Position numbers and translations under genes: made by a program. A stretch of DNA of 64,000 nucleotides, taken from contig BSBN01001343.1 of NCBI GenBank assembly GCA_027924645.1, positions 372,001 through 436,000 of the forward strand, read 5' to 3'. Positions 10,253-23,600 of the stretch are shown one piece after another. Below the pieces are notes generated by a model. That model saw nothing but the letters and a program-made list of their open reading frames with translations. It searched no databases and had not been told where the DNA came from. The DNA is from Cunninghamia lanceolata (lineage: Eukaryota; Streptophyta; Pinopsida; Cupressales; Cupressaceae). Each line of letters opens with the position of its first letter. The stretch's first letter is position 1.

Positions 10253-12860
10253 ATGGATGGTAGGAGATCTAAAGCTGATGGTAAAAAACTACAATAATCT
10301 GCACCTTTAAGGGCTCCTACTAAGAAGACTGGGATATCAAGTCTGTCTTGTAGTACTAATAACCAAATATCTCTAGAGAATACCTCAGAACAGTGAATAA
10401 CAACTCATAACAGTTTCACTCCCTTCAATGAGTCAGATGAATTCCAATCCAAGAATCAATATACTCAGTCTGATCATAACAGATATGATGATGTCCTTGC
10501 TCGATACAGACCTTTCCTTCAAGAAACACTTGAACATCAGGCTCAGATTGAGAGAGAGAGAGATAGACCAAAATTAAGTAAGGCATGATTACCAAGTGTC
10601 ACTGCAACAGGGTGAAGAAGCTCAAGATCAATTTTTAGATCAAGTAACATCCACACAAATCCTTAATAGTTAGCCAGAAGACATGCGAACTAAGGATTAG
10701 ATGTATCAAGAGTTACTTAAATTACAGGAAGTGCTTGAGTGGGCTAGATTAGAAGAAGAGAAAGTAAATATGAAACAAGAACTACAACAAATATGGTCTC
10801 GAACTAAGGTAACCAGTTCAAAGTATGTGCATCACCATAGGCAAGGTGGACATGTTCAAATGAGCAGTCAAATAGGGTTACATCAGAATGTAAGTAGTTC
10901 ACATACTTCAGCAATGACACATGTTAGCCATGTCCAACAAAATATTCCACCACAAAATCCAAAACCATCCAATGCACACAACTCATCTCAGCATATAGCT
11001 AATCCTTATCCACCACCTGGTCATCATCATATTCCACCTCACCATCAAAATGTAAACATGGTACCCCACCATACATACAATAATCCTCCTCTGCAAAATA
11101 GTCAAATGCAAGGACCTCCACCTGCAAATACTGGGAATGTTCACCAACAACATCCACTGCCAGGGCATATACTTAACAACCATTATCAGCAACCTCCCCC
11201 ACAATAGAATATGTATCATTAGCAATATGGCCAACCCAATATGTATCCACAGCCTCCATTTGGATACCAATATTACCCACCATACCCAAATATACCACTT
11301 CCTAATCCTATGAGTATGGCCAGACAATTTGATTTCACTAGATATCAGCTATATCCTTATCCCATGGATAATAGTTGGAGGAACAATGTGCCTAAGTTTA
11401 CAGGAAGCAGTGAATTGACTGCTGAAGAACATATCAAATGATACAATGCTTCTATACAGGACATTGATAACGAATATGAAGATATAAAAAATGAAATTGT
11501 TTATGATATCTCTTACTAATGAAGTAAGAGACTGGGTAAATATCTTACCAGACGCTTCAATATATTCCTTGAGAGACTTCTACGATCAATTTTTAGAACA
11601 ATTCAGAAATGAATGTGCCCAAGAATTTGCTCTTCATGAACTAATAACTATTCAAAAGTATCAAAACAAATAGGTGTATGATTTTAATTTGAGATTCACT
11701 AAACTGTATAACAAGGTTCCACAAGAATCCAAATCGAACAACCAAGTAGCCCTTAGCATATACTTGAAAGCATTTGACCCAAAGATAGGTTATGAACTCA
11801 GGGGCAAAAGTTCTCAAACTTTGGCAGAAGCACAAAAAATGTTTCTCGCCATTGAAAACAATAAAAAGGCTGTTGGGATGATCAGAAAAAGAGATAATAT
11901 AAGAGTTCCCCATAATCCTAATCCTCCTACAAACAAGCAAGAATACTCACATAAAAATGAAAGGCCAAGACTCCATGATATGCCATATCATATGAACTGG
12001 AAAGACAGAAAGCCCGTGGATACTAACAATAGACATAACTATGAAAAAGATACTCTTGACTCTTTAAAGAAAAATGGAGTCCATATGACAGAAAATAGTC
12101 CATGGTGTATGCCCTGTAATTTTCCACACTCTCTTGATTATTGTGTGGTAGTACAATCAATACAAAAATATGAGACATTTTATAACCCTGAGATGGATCA
12201 TCACACTATAAATATGTTGGGTATCACACCTTTCACTGTTGAAAAAGATTATTCGTCCGGCGAGGAAGCAGGGTATGAATATGATGCAGGAGCACAAAAA
12301 TATAATGTGAACATAGGAGAGCAAGAAGTATTTTCCAACCATGAAGAATATTTAGGAAAATGTGGATATGACCTCAACGTGGCACAAAGTCACAATTGGC
12401 AAAAACCTTCTAAGGAAGAGAGAAGAGTCTTAACATTAGCTATGGTAGCACAAGCCAAAAATAGCTATAATCTAAGAAAGAGAATAGTGAATGTTGAACA
12501 AGGAACTCCCAGAACTATATTTATAAAAAATTAGACTTCTGGTAAAAATGATAAAAGTAAATATCAGGAAACACCTCATGATATACCTCCTGTTGACACA
12601 CCGAAGAAAAAGAAGGACGACACAAAAACTAAGGAAAAGGGGCAAACAAAAGTTGAGAGGTCGGAACTAAACATAAATCCCTCATTTGATATTGCTCAAG
12701 TTGTTTCTCAAATGAAAGTATCTGTTGCACTTCTAGAAATGATGAAGGTGGAAAAATATAAAAATATAGTGGTAAAGATTATATCAAGTGTATCAAACAA
12801 AAGACCCAAACAACATAGTCCTAAAATAAATACACAACAAGAATCTATCAAAATACCTAG
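10253..12860 (+). pseudogene. gag: gag region of copy B (broken)
   Basis: This is the counterpart of the copy A gag: a charged N-terminal part, a Pro/His/Gln-rich segment (10860-11330) and the gag core (about 11390-11870). It lies in three frames because of the +4 and +1 insertions. Stops include 11205 and 11671 (both shared with copy A), 11220 (CAG in A), 11439 (TGA, where A keeps CGA) and 12532 (TAG). The longest intact piece is 11674-12534. An 11-base deletion near 12858 changes frame just before the protease. Confidence 0.8.
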
Positions 12861-12871
12861 GTGAAACATTA

Positions 12872-13936
12872 ATGAAAAATCCATCTCAAGTAGATCCATT
12901 CTATACTACCTTGTTGATAAACAACAAATTAGTCAGGAACTGTATGCTTGATTCAGGAACAGCAATAAACATAATGCCCATGGTTGTTATGAAAAAGTTA
13001 GGAATGTGGGTGGATAGTAAATTCAATAAATGTTATGTAAAGGATAACAGATCCGTCCCTGTTGTTGGAATCATGAAAGATGTTGAGATAAAATTAGCAT
13101 CTCATCCTGAAGCCTCTTATAAAATTGACATCACTGTGGTAGATATCCCACCTAATTATGGAATTTTGTTATCTAGACAATGGACTGCCATGGTAGGGGG
13201 AAGTGTGCAATTAGATTTATCTTATGCTACTATCCCATTGGGAACACAGGCAGTTAAACTCTATAGGGAGCCAAGGTATGAAGACATTATAGAGAAAATT
13301 AATCCAAATCAAATGATTTGTTTCTGTGACACAGACTTCAGTACATTCAGGGTGGAAGAACAGTCTAAATTGCATAATACAGACCCAATTTACTACGAAG
13401 CCAAAATTGATGAAAATGAAGTATGGACCATGTATTTCGATGGCGCATGTAGTAAGGTAGGAAATGGAGCTGGGGTGTTGTTTATATCACCGTCAAGAAA
13501 AACATTCAAATATTCCTTTTCTCTAAATTTTGAGTGCACAAATAACATAGCTAAATATGAAGCACTCTTAATTGGGCTAAACATTGCTAGAAAACACAAA
13601 ATCAAATTGTTAGCAGTCTATGGAGATTCTGAATTGATTATTTCACAAGTCAAAGGTAAATATTCTTCAAAAAACAAAAGACTAAAGCAATACAGAAATG
13701 TAGTTCTGGATGATATAGAATTGTTTGATGCTTTTTCAATAAGCTGGATAGATAGGTCAAAAAATATAATGGCTGACTTCCTTGCAAACATAGCTTTGAA
13801 AAGGGATGACATTACCTTCATAGGTATTTCAGAAGTTGAGCTCAAAATAAGACCAACTATCCTAGACAACATATATAACTGGCAGGTTTTTGATAGTGAT
13901 GCTGATTTACTCAAATTTTTGCATTGTATAGATTAG
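12872..13936 (+). pseudogene. protease and archaeal-type RNase H, copy B
   Basis: This open stretch of 354 codons joins both domains without a stop, showing that they are translated together. The protease active site reads LDSGTAINIMP (about 12950). The RNase H part starts near 13390, with first Asp in YFDGACS, third Asp kept in GDSEL (13625-13627) and last Asp in ADFLAN. The Glu position is changed: NNIAKYEAL (codon 13553-13555, AAA) against GAA in copy A. That charge reversal should abolish metal binding. The terminal TAG at 13934 is shared with copy A. The protein is collinear with copy A 2640-3692. Confidence 0.87.
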
Positions 13937-15640
13937 TATGAGAATCAAGAGATTGATCTTAATGCTTTTGTTGAGAAGATTGATGGCAAAGAGACTTTAT
14001 TTGGGAAAGAAATTGTCCAACTTAAAACCAATAAAATTCCAAAGGGCTTAGTAGTGTTAGAAAGAGTTTTTGATGCAAATGATCAATCCATTACCAAAGA
14101 AGTAACAATAAAGGAGGATGATGTGGAAGAAATAAATTTGGGAACTAAATTATCACCTAAAAAGGTCTACATTGGAAAGAAAATAACGCCTGCAATTAGA
14201 AGCATGTTAATCACATTATTGAGAAAATATAAACATGTGTTTGCCTAGTCTTATGATGATCTTAAAGCATATAGGGAAGATTTGTTCAAATAAAAAATTC
14301 CACTTAAATATGATGCTAAGCCCTATAGACAAAAACAAAGACCCATCAACCCTATGTTAGAACCTAAAATGGACGAGGAATTTATAAAGCTCAGGGAAGC
14401 TAGCATAATTAAACCTATTAGGCATTCAACTTGGGTCTCAAATTTAGTGCCTGTTAGTAAGAAGAATGGGGATGTTAGACTTTGTGTTGACTTTAGAAAC
14501 TTAAACATATCCTCCCTCAAAGATAATTATCCATTACCTAACATGGAAACTTTACTGCAGAGAGTTACCGGTTGTGAGATATTATCTATGATGGATGGGT
14601 TCTCTGGATACAACTGAGTAAAGGTTAAAGAATCTGAACAATACAAAATAGCCTTTACCACCCCATGGGGAACTTATGTATACGTGTGAATGTCGTTTGG
14701 CCTTACAAATGCTGGAGCCACATTCCAAAGGGCAATGGACGTTGCTTTTGCAAGTTTAATAAATGAAATCATGGCTGTATACCAGGATGACCTCACTGTA
14801 TATTCAAAAAAGGTCGAAGATCATGTAAATCACCTTGAGAAGATATTTATCAGAGCATTAGAGTATGGTGTTTCCTTGAACCCCAAGAAATGTAAATTTG
14901 TAGTTATAGAAGGGAAAGTGCTTGGGCATATAGTATCCAAAGATAGAGTCAAGATTGATCCTGAGAGAGTAGAGGCAATAGACAAAGTTCCTATCCCAAA
15001 GACAGTCAAGGCATTACAATCGTTCTTTGGATAAATAAATTTTGTGAGAAGATTTATACCAAACTTTACAGAAATAATTAACCCTATATCTAGAATGTTG
15101 AATAAAAATGCAAAGGTCAATTGGACAGATGAATGCATAGAAGCTTTTGCATCCATAAAAAGAGCAATTAAAGAAGCTCCACTGCTAAAGTCTCCCAATT
15201 TTTGTAAACCTTTCCAGATCCTTTCCTTTGCATATTTTCATACAGTAGTAGTAGTTATGTTACAAAAGAATAATGAAGGTTATGAGTAGCCTGTTTCTTT
15301 TTTCAGTAAATCACTCCAACATGCAGAACTTAACTATGATATCACAGATAAACAAGTTGATGCATTGGAGAAAGTTGTCAAGGCATTTAGATCTTACTTG
15401 GTTGGGGCTAAGGTGATAACTTATGTCCCGAATGTAGTAGTCAAAGATGTGTTTGTGCAGAATGAGGTAACTGGGAAGAGATGTAGGTGGATAAACCAAC
15501 TCCAAGAATTTGATATAGAAATTCAAATCACAGAAGTAGTAAGGGGACAAGGGCTAGCAAAATTAATGACTGAAACAGATCTTGAAGCTGCCCAAGTATG
15601 TAATATTGAAAATGAGGAGGAAATGATAACAAGTATTGAG
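13937..15640 (+). pseudogene. RT plus degenerate RNase H, copy B
   Basis: This is the same RT as in copy A, with RLCVDFRNLN, SMMDGFSGYN and the YQDD motif near 14780. Stops: 14246 (TAG replacing a Trp codon), 14615 (TGA), 14687 (TGA), 15032 (TAA where A has CAA) and 15287 (TAG where A has CAG). The RNase H that follows RT has the same missing acidic residues as copy A (SFAYFHTVV, YVPNVV). The loss therefore belongs to the family and is not random decay of one copy. Confidence 0.87.
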
Positions 15641-16839
15641 AAAACTCCTTGGTATACTAAAATAGTGCATTACCTCAAGCACATGAAATGCCCTAACAGA
15701 TTTGATGATAATAAGAAAAGGACTCTAAAATTACATGCTTCTAAATATGTACTTATAGAAGGAGATATTTTTTGGAAAAATAATGATGGTATCTTACTGT
15801 TTTGTCTAGATGAAGAACAAGCAAAATCTGCCTTACAAGAGATGCATCAGGGAGTCTGTGGTGGCCATTTCTCAGCTAAAACCACAGCACACAAGATATT
15901 AAGGGATCGATACTATTGGCCCAAGGTCTTCAATGATGCTTATAATTTTACTAGGAAATGTGAAGCTTGTCAAAAATTCTCTGGAAAATTAAAGTATCAA
16001 GGTGCATTACCCCTGAGACCTATGCAAGTTGATGCCTCGTTTCACCAATGGGAATTGACTTTATAGGAGAAATTATGGAAAAATCAAGTAGCAGCCATAG
16101 ATGGATATTGGAGGACACCGACTATTTCACGAAATGGGTAGAAGCAGTGCCCACTAAACAAGCAACTAGCAAGGTTGTGATCAACTTCATATTGGAAAAT
16201 ATTTTAACCAGATTTGGGGTACCTTCGAGGCTTATAACTGACAATGGAATGTGATTTAGATCGGATGAGTTTAAATTTTTTTGTGAATCTTATGGCATTA
16301 CGATCTCATATTCCTCTCCCTACAACCCACAAGGTAATGGGCAAGCTGAGTCTAGCAATAAGAGTATTTTGAAGATTATAAAAAGAATGCTAGATAATAA
16401 CAAGAAAGCCTGGGACTCTAAGTTGAGATTGGTATTATGGGCTGATAGGATAATAGTAAAGAAAGCAATTGGCAAATCACCATTTGAACTAGTACATGGA
16501 GCTCATGCCAGACTCCCAATACACAACCTGCTGCAAGTATGTAAGTTTATTCTCCAAGAGGATTGGGATGTCCCAGACCCGATGGAGGAAAGGCTAGAAT
16601 AGCTAGTGGATTTAAACGAAATGAGGGAACAGGCAATACAACAGAATAAAAAAATGCAAATGCAGATGAAGTACCTACATGACAAAAAAGCAACATTTAG
16701 AAAATTTGAGATAGGTGACATAGTGCTCATTTGGAATGCCAGAAATCAAGAAAAGGGGAAACATGGAAAATTTGATGCCCTGTGGATTGGACCTTTTGTC
16801 ATAAATGGTAAGGTAGGGGAAGATTCATATTATGTATAG
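15641..16839 (+). pseudogene. integrase, copy B
   Basis: The HHCC finger (CGGHFSAKTTAHK..., CEACQ) lies at about 15850-15970. The core keeps all three acidic residues: DFIGE, LITDNG and GNGQAESSN. A 1-base loss near 16050 shifts the frame just at the first Asp. A TGA at 16252 replaces a Cys codon. The C-terminal tail GDIVLIWNARN...LWIGPF ends at a TAG at 16837 shared with copy A. Confidence 0.87.
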
Positions 16840-17182
16840 AACATGTCTTGTGAGGATTAAGAACTACCAATACATGGGTAGTTTTTGAAACATTTCTTCT
16901 CTCAAAAGGAACCTGAGAGAAAAAGAATTACCAGTGCATGGACAATTCTGATTAAACACTCTAAATGGTTTTTTCCATGTACAGTAGTTTAGGAGAGTAA
17001 AATAACTTGCTTAAAGATATCTCTTATCAAGAAATAAAATCTTTTCATAAAGAAATAACCTAGGATCTCCACCACCCATCATAGTTCACCCATCGTCAAA
17101 TGAAGAAGGCATTGGTCTACTCCTCTAGAAATCTAAGATCTTGCTATGCCCACAAGGGGCATACATCCCCAAAAAGAGCCAT
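16840..17182 (+). other. 3' untranslated internal segment, copy B
   Basis: This noncoding stretch matches 6595-6937 and ends in the same AAAAAGAG run before the LTR. No gene is seen in it. Confidence 0.55.
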
Positions 17183-20100
17183 TGATGGGATTGAAATTCC
17201 CAAGCTACTTTTTTGGCAAATATCAAGTTTCAATCATCTAAAGATTTCAATATATGAGCATATATGGAAAGATCCACAGTTGTTTTCAAGCATAAATTAA
17301 CAATTGATTTGATAGAAATATTTGGATTTGATCTATTCTGATTCCTAAAGACTTAATATAACATGGTTGAAGTGCTCATTAAAGATGAACCGTAAACAAG
17401 GAAGTGAAAAATTATGAACCTTGTTGAAAATAAAGGAAAAATGGAATTAAGTACTAGAGCTGAATATGGATGAATTCCTTGTCGAAAATGGATAGGAGTT
17501 GCTTTTGAAACATGTTAAAATTTCCTGTATTTTGCAAGCTATGAGTGTTTTGAAAAAATGTAGAAGGGGAGTGTTTGTGAGTTGCATATACAAGTCTATT
17601 TGTATATCGAGTTGCATATACAAGGTTTACATTCAAGACGCTCATATACAAAGTTGTTTGAATATGCAAAGTCGTTATAAGTCACAAAAATGGGTTGTCA
17701 AGTTTATTAAATTTTTATACTTGTATGCATTTCAATGACACATTTTTCATACATACAAGTCAAGCCCGAAACAATTCAGAGTTTAAATGTATAAGCGGCT
17801 GGGTCCGTCGGATGTGTGTTTTGCTTGTATGTTTGGTAAATTAAAAACATACAAAGTGGATATGCAAAGTCCATGTGCAAAGCACGGAACTAAAAGTTTA
17901 TGAAATAGGGAAAAGTCAATGTATGTTTCAGGCTTTGTATATACAAAACCGATATACATTGCACCATATGCAAGCCGCGCATCCAATAGAAGTAAAAGTT
18001 TAAATGAATGAGTCGATTAAGTCCGATGTATGCATTTTATCTTTGTATGTTAGGCAAAAGCGAAACATACAAAAAAATATATATAAGGCTTTTATACATT
18101 GCAGTACATACAATGAGAATATGCAATACCGGAACCGAAATGATTGTGAAATAATGATAAGTCATTGTATATCTCACGTATTGTATGTATCAGTACATAC
18201 ATTGCCGAACATACAACACAGATTTCAGGGAAGATTAAAATCCAATGTATATGATGTATCATGACTAAATGTATATCAGAATATACATTGCATTTTATGC
18301 AAGCTGAACCTAAAAAGTTTGTGAGATAAGGAAAATCTGTTGTATGTTTGCGCTTTGTATCTATCTGATATACATTCTAGATATACAATGCATTACATAC
18401 AAGTGGCGGAACTGAAAGCTTATTTAAAAGAGTTGAGTGCTTGTATATTCAGTGCCTTGTATGTTTTGAACATACATTCTTAAAGATACAAGTGATAGAT
18501 ACAAAAGGATACACAAGAATCGAATGCAAAGGAAAAGTTAAATATTGGAAACTCCTTGTATGTTTTAGCGATTGTATGTTTGAAATGAGCATATTCAATG
18601 TACAAAGAAATTGAAAGCATCGAAAGGGAAGGTTTGTATGAGTTGTCTGTATATGCACTCATACAAGAAGATATACCAGAGAGATATACAATTGAAAGAT
18701 ACAAGGATATATGGAAAGCGAAAAGGCAGGAAGTTTTTGGATCAACCCAACTGTGAGGTTATGCCAACGAAGGAAACCCTAAAATGACATTAAAATCAGA
18801 ATGGTTAAGATATCTTTCTGACAATTAAAATATTTGTTTTTTGCAGGATATACACAGCGACGATCAAGCTGTATAAACACCCGCAAAAGGATCTTAAGCA
18901 ACTGATAAACTGTCGATAAGGGAAGTAATTATTTGAGTAAATATATATGTTTAAATAAATTTGTTTTGATCGTTTGATCAGAGACTAATTTGTGTTTTAT
19001 CTGGTCTTTTTATGAATAATAAAACCCTCAACAGATATTAAGCAGAATTACAACTAAAGATTTTGTTCGATCCTGAAATGGTTATCCATTTGATAATTAG
19101 TGGCGAGAATTAAATTTCTTGAATCTGTTTTATTAGAACAAATACTGATTTCGGTTATCAACTGTCACAACTATTGTAACTGGTCTGAAGCTTGTATGCC
19201 TCTGTTTATAAGAGATGACCAAGACCAAAAGAGAGAGGGCAAGATCATAGGAGATTGGAGGATATTAGATTATAGAGGGAGACTATAGAATAGAATAGGG
19301 GATATTATAGATTAGATTTGAACATCAATGCTAGTTCACTTTTAATATATTTTATCTCTAGTAGACCATGTGCAAGCATTCTCTGATGAAGTCAAGTCTG
19401 TGAACATGAAGCAGTAACTGCAAATTTTGGTATCAATTATTTGTTTAATTTATTCAATTATATGGCTGTCTCCTTTCAAAGTTTTCTCTGTTATTCAATT
19501 TGAGTTATCAAGTATATCTTCAAGTTGTCTATACACATTTGCTGCTATAGTGTGATAAGATTAACTTGTTTCTATTTTCAGAATTAAATCCTTTAAATCT
19601 ATCATAGTAACTTTGAAGATATTGTCATGGATCTATAAGAAGAGTCATATAGTTAGGGTTTGTATTATGTCTCCAATTTTTGATAAATCTGTTACAATTG
19701 CAGTATTATTCTAATAGGTTCCTTCAAGCAAGGATTAAATCCTTTTAGATGAATGCAGGTAATATTTTGTCAATTGGATATATGTAAGTATGGAATACTA
19801 ACTATTTCCTTGTAGGGTTGTACAAGTTACATACCTATTCTTTTATGCCAAATAGTTCAAGTTTTTACCAAACAAGTGGTTATTTATTTCATGATCATAT
19901 TGACTCTATATTCAACAAGGCACTAGTCTAGTGTTTTCATCATCACTTATACAAATTCACATTAGATTTACTTAATTAGATTGCATTATTATTTTAGCAT
20001 TACAATTTAGATCATTTAGAATTAACTTGCTATCTTTTTATCTGTTTTATATCTTGTGCCATTATCAATAGTTAGATTAATTATGATCTTTATCTACTTT

Positions 20101-20246
20101 ATTAATTAGAGGTTTACCCGCGTAAGTCTAGCAAAACCTGAAGTGAAGGGGGTTTAGCCATATCTACTCCATGTCAGTTAGCCAAAAACGTCAAGAGAGC
20201 CTGGCACCCTCTTAGGGTTAACAACCTGCATTTTTGAGACCTAACA
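17183..20246 (+). repeat. terminal 3' LTR of copy B
   Basis: This is the second LTR of the tandem pair (about 3.06 kb). It starts TGATGGGA, with an A in place of the T of the first LTR, and ends CTAACA at 20246. Homology with the first LTR stops exactly at this CA. The next bases, GCGGT, would be the target-site duplication, but its partner lies outside the window. Confidence 0.8.
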
Positions 20247-20670
20247 GCGGTTACAATTTACAATTGTAAGAGAATCTATCATACACATGCTATAAATAGC
20301 ATATTCTCTTACAACATGTCATATTCCAACTTGGGGCACCCAAATATGCCTTATTCAAAGATGCTTCATGATACATGTCATCTCCTATCTTATAACCTTC
20401 TATTTTCGACTCTTACATGTCATAGATCCGTCATAGGAATCCGTCATAACCGTTTCGGTCAAACATTCCCTTACACAACATGGAAGATACCGACACATGG
20501 CAAAATGTTCCTACCACAAATTGGGATGCCTATCTCCTCATGTGAGGACAAAATTACAGGTTGTCATATTCCATGTAGGATCGACACATCACCATGCCAC
20601 ATCCCACAATATGACAATATGGAATTTACAAGTATTTACAACATAGGCAATTAAATAATAAATGCAAACA
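20247..20670. other. unassigned segment with a palindromic TATA-like site
   Basis: This stretch has no supported gene. At 20266-20312 a 10-bp inverted repeat (GTAAGAGAAT / ATTCTCTTAC) encloses ATGCTATAAATAGCAT, itself a hairpin with a good TATA box in the loop. It could be a promoter of a buried LTR or the 3' part of T1. Words such as ATCCGTCATA recur near 20430-20450. Confidence 0.4.
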
Positions 20671-23600
20671 TTACAAATGTAAGGAATTACCAAGGTTGAG
20701 ACACCTTAATTCCCAACAGGATGGAACCATTTGCCATAGAGCACTCCTTGAAACAAATATGTCATTGGGTAGGTCTAATGGCTCAGCAAATGGTTGGCTA
20801 TCTAGAATAGATGGTGGGATAGAACTCTTCTTAGATGGAGCCAAGGTTATTTGGACCATAGGAACGATCTTTTCAACCTGCTCAATCTTCAAAGAGATGG
20901 GCAATGATGGGTCAAAGGGTGGAGCTAAGTCAAGGGATGACTTCATATGAGAAGGAAGAGGTTGAACCCCTATAGCAAGCTAGCGATCCATAGTGCAACA
21001 TCATCTCCTGTGTTTCTTTGCATTCTAATTTTTTCTTGTATGGTTTAGAGCACTATTAAGGGGAACCAGGGTGTTTCCTAACATAGGTTCATTTTATTCC
21101 TCTAGTCGAGGAGCGCGAGGAGGAATGAAAGAAACTGCCTAAGGTTGGGAGACAATGGGAGGAGGGATTCTCAAGGAGGACTATCATTCTCTCACGGCCT
21201 GTGGAATAGGTAGAGGTATTGAGACATCCATGGGTGATTGAGAAACTATAGGGAAAATCTCTTGTGCCATGGATTGCTTTCCTCTAGACTCGAAGAAGCA
21301 AGAGGAACAAAAGTAATCCTCGATGGGTGGGGAGGTCTAGGTTGTGCAGGGCATTTGCCTTGTGGTCTTGAGTAGGATGGTGGAGGTGGAACCTTAGCAT
21401 AGATACTAGATGCTCGAGGAAGGAATCTTGATTTGGGTTGTGGTTCGTTCATCACCTGCGAAAAAAGGGGAACTACTGTCATAGCTACAAAATATCAAGA
21501 AACCTCAAGGGTAGCAGCTGGGATAGCACATGAGGAGGCACTAATAGACATCTAATCAATTTGGCTAGCTTTAAATTTTTGATAGGAGATAAACAAAAAA
21601 TCATTGCGAGGGTGAATGATCTCAACTTGTTGTGGCCCGGAGTAATCAGGCAAAAAGTTTTCATGAAGATACAAGGGCTTGAATCCACTGTGATATAAAG
21701 TGTGCACCTATCCCTAAAATGGAAACTTTAGACACTTATGGATTACAAAGGGGACTGCTTTCATGGAAGCGATCCATGGATAGCCCAACTTCACATGAAG
21801 TTGGTTTGAGGTTGGAATAATTACAAAAGACACATCCAAGACTTTTGGTTTATCCTGGATGGAGAGGGTCAAGCCACCGAGAGTAGGTCGAGTGAAACTA
21901 TCATGCGCTCTAACTAAGATTTCTGATTTCTCATACTTATTTTAGTATAATTCATGCACGTAGAGGAACTCCTTCATAACTACATTTGCCAAGCATATAG
22001 GATCAATGAGTACTCCCCTTGTGGGATTGTCATTAATCCTAGTGGTAATATGGAGAGGACCGTCAGGTGCACGATTAAAGGCATCAACATGGGTAAAGGA
22101 AATCTTAGGCTCGGGGTCATCTGGCTCTTGGCAAGGGTAAACATCTATCAAGGAAAATAGGTTGTATAGGTTTTTGTCTTGATGATCATAAGCTATTGAA
22201 GTAGTTACTCTATTGACAGATGGTTTCACAAGGTCAGTAGCATGGTTGGGAAGCAGATTTGTGTAAATTTACAAGTTTGGTTTTTTGGAGCTATAGACTT
22301 ATTCCCTTTATCATTCTCATCAACTACTTGGATAACATTAGAGTCGATGAGATCTTACACCTCATGTTTAAGATGCATGCATCGCTTGGTGTCATGTCCA
22401 AGAGTTTGATGATATTGACAAAAGGTCTTTAGGTTGAAAGAAGGAGGTAGCAGTTTGGAAGTGTCAACAGGGTGAATGGGTGGAAGATGGATTAAGTTAC
22501 TGTTAAGAAGATGCAACATGATGGAATAAAGGGATTTGGAAAGCTAGGAAAATTTTTGAGTCCTTGGTTTAAACTTATAGGTGGTCGCAACAAAAGGTGT
22601 TGCGGCCACAACATGTGATTGAATATTGTTTGAAGAATTAGAGTTAATTAAATGCTAAAGTTTTTGTTTTGTTTCTTGAATGTTTGATAATGTGGAGTAA
22701 TCGCTTCAGATTGACCAATAGGAGCTGATGAGAAAGATCCCTCATACTATTTTATCGATAGTTGGTAATCATAGAGCCATGCAAAGATGTGTAAATGAAG
22801 GATATCGCATTAACAAAATCTTATCACAAATGTGCGGCTGCAGGTTTGTAATGAAAACCCTTTGCACATCAGCATCTAGAAGAGAATAGGGAATTTGAGA
22901 TAAAAGGGCTTAGTAATGCCCAATGAAGTTAGTCACTTTCTCCTTCACTCCTTGCTTGCAATGAACCAAATCAATCAATGTGACTTGAGGTCTAATGTTG
23001 GCTTGAGAGTTTTGGAGAAATTGATTGACGAGTTGTTGAAAAAAATGGATTGAATTATCTAGTAATGAGAAAACCAATCCAAGGCCATGTCTTTTAGTGA
23101 TCAAAGAAAGAGTATCCAAGAGAGAATGTTTGAAGAGAAATTCACTACACAAAGCAGTAAAAGCTGACACATGGTTATTAGGGTCTCCTTTCTTAGAGTA
23201 TTTCTCAAAACGGGGAGCTTCAAACCTATTGGGCGTCAGAGTTCTAAGGATAGAGAGGAACAATGGACTATAGGTGTAATAAGATGGAATGGTAGGTTGG
23301 GATTGACTTTGACTCATGTTTTTTATTTGTTGTTGTAGGGAATTGACATTTGGCAAAAGTTGGTTTATGATAGGATCAATAGGTGGAGTAGCTTGTGAAT
23401 GGATAGAATGTGAAGGAGATGGACTAACAAGAGGCTGAGACACAATGTAACTAGCATTTTGGTATCTAAATTATGGATGAGACTAGCTAACAATATGCTA
23501 TAAAGCAGTTGGAACAAGGTTTTGATAGATAGACTAGAAGATAGAGGAAGGTGGGACAGAGGTAAAGTTCCCACTTGTCACCCTAGAACTAGTGTTAGCA

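Larger units (their letters stand above)
9990..17182 (+). mobile_element. Tat-type Ty3/gypsy copy B, complete internal region
   Basis: This is a full internal region of about 7.2 kb between two LTRs, collinear with copy A. Relative to a continuous polyprotein it has four indels: +4 in a GA run near 10551-10562, +1 in an A run near 11488, an 11-base loss near 12858 and a 1-base loss near 16050, as well as stops. Copies A and B differ by scattered substitutions, so this is not an exact assembly duplicate. Confidence 0.9.

Noticed and set aside
20316..20654. Open frame of 112 codons right of the tandem array
   Set aside because: No recognisable motif, and the sequence is in probable LTR or flanking noncoding DNA.
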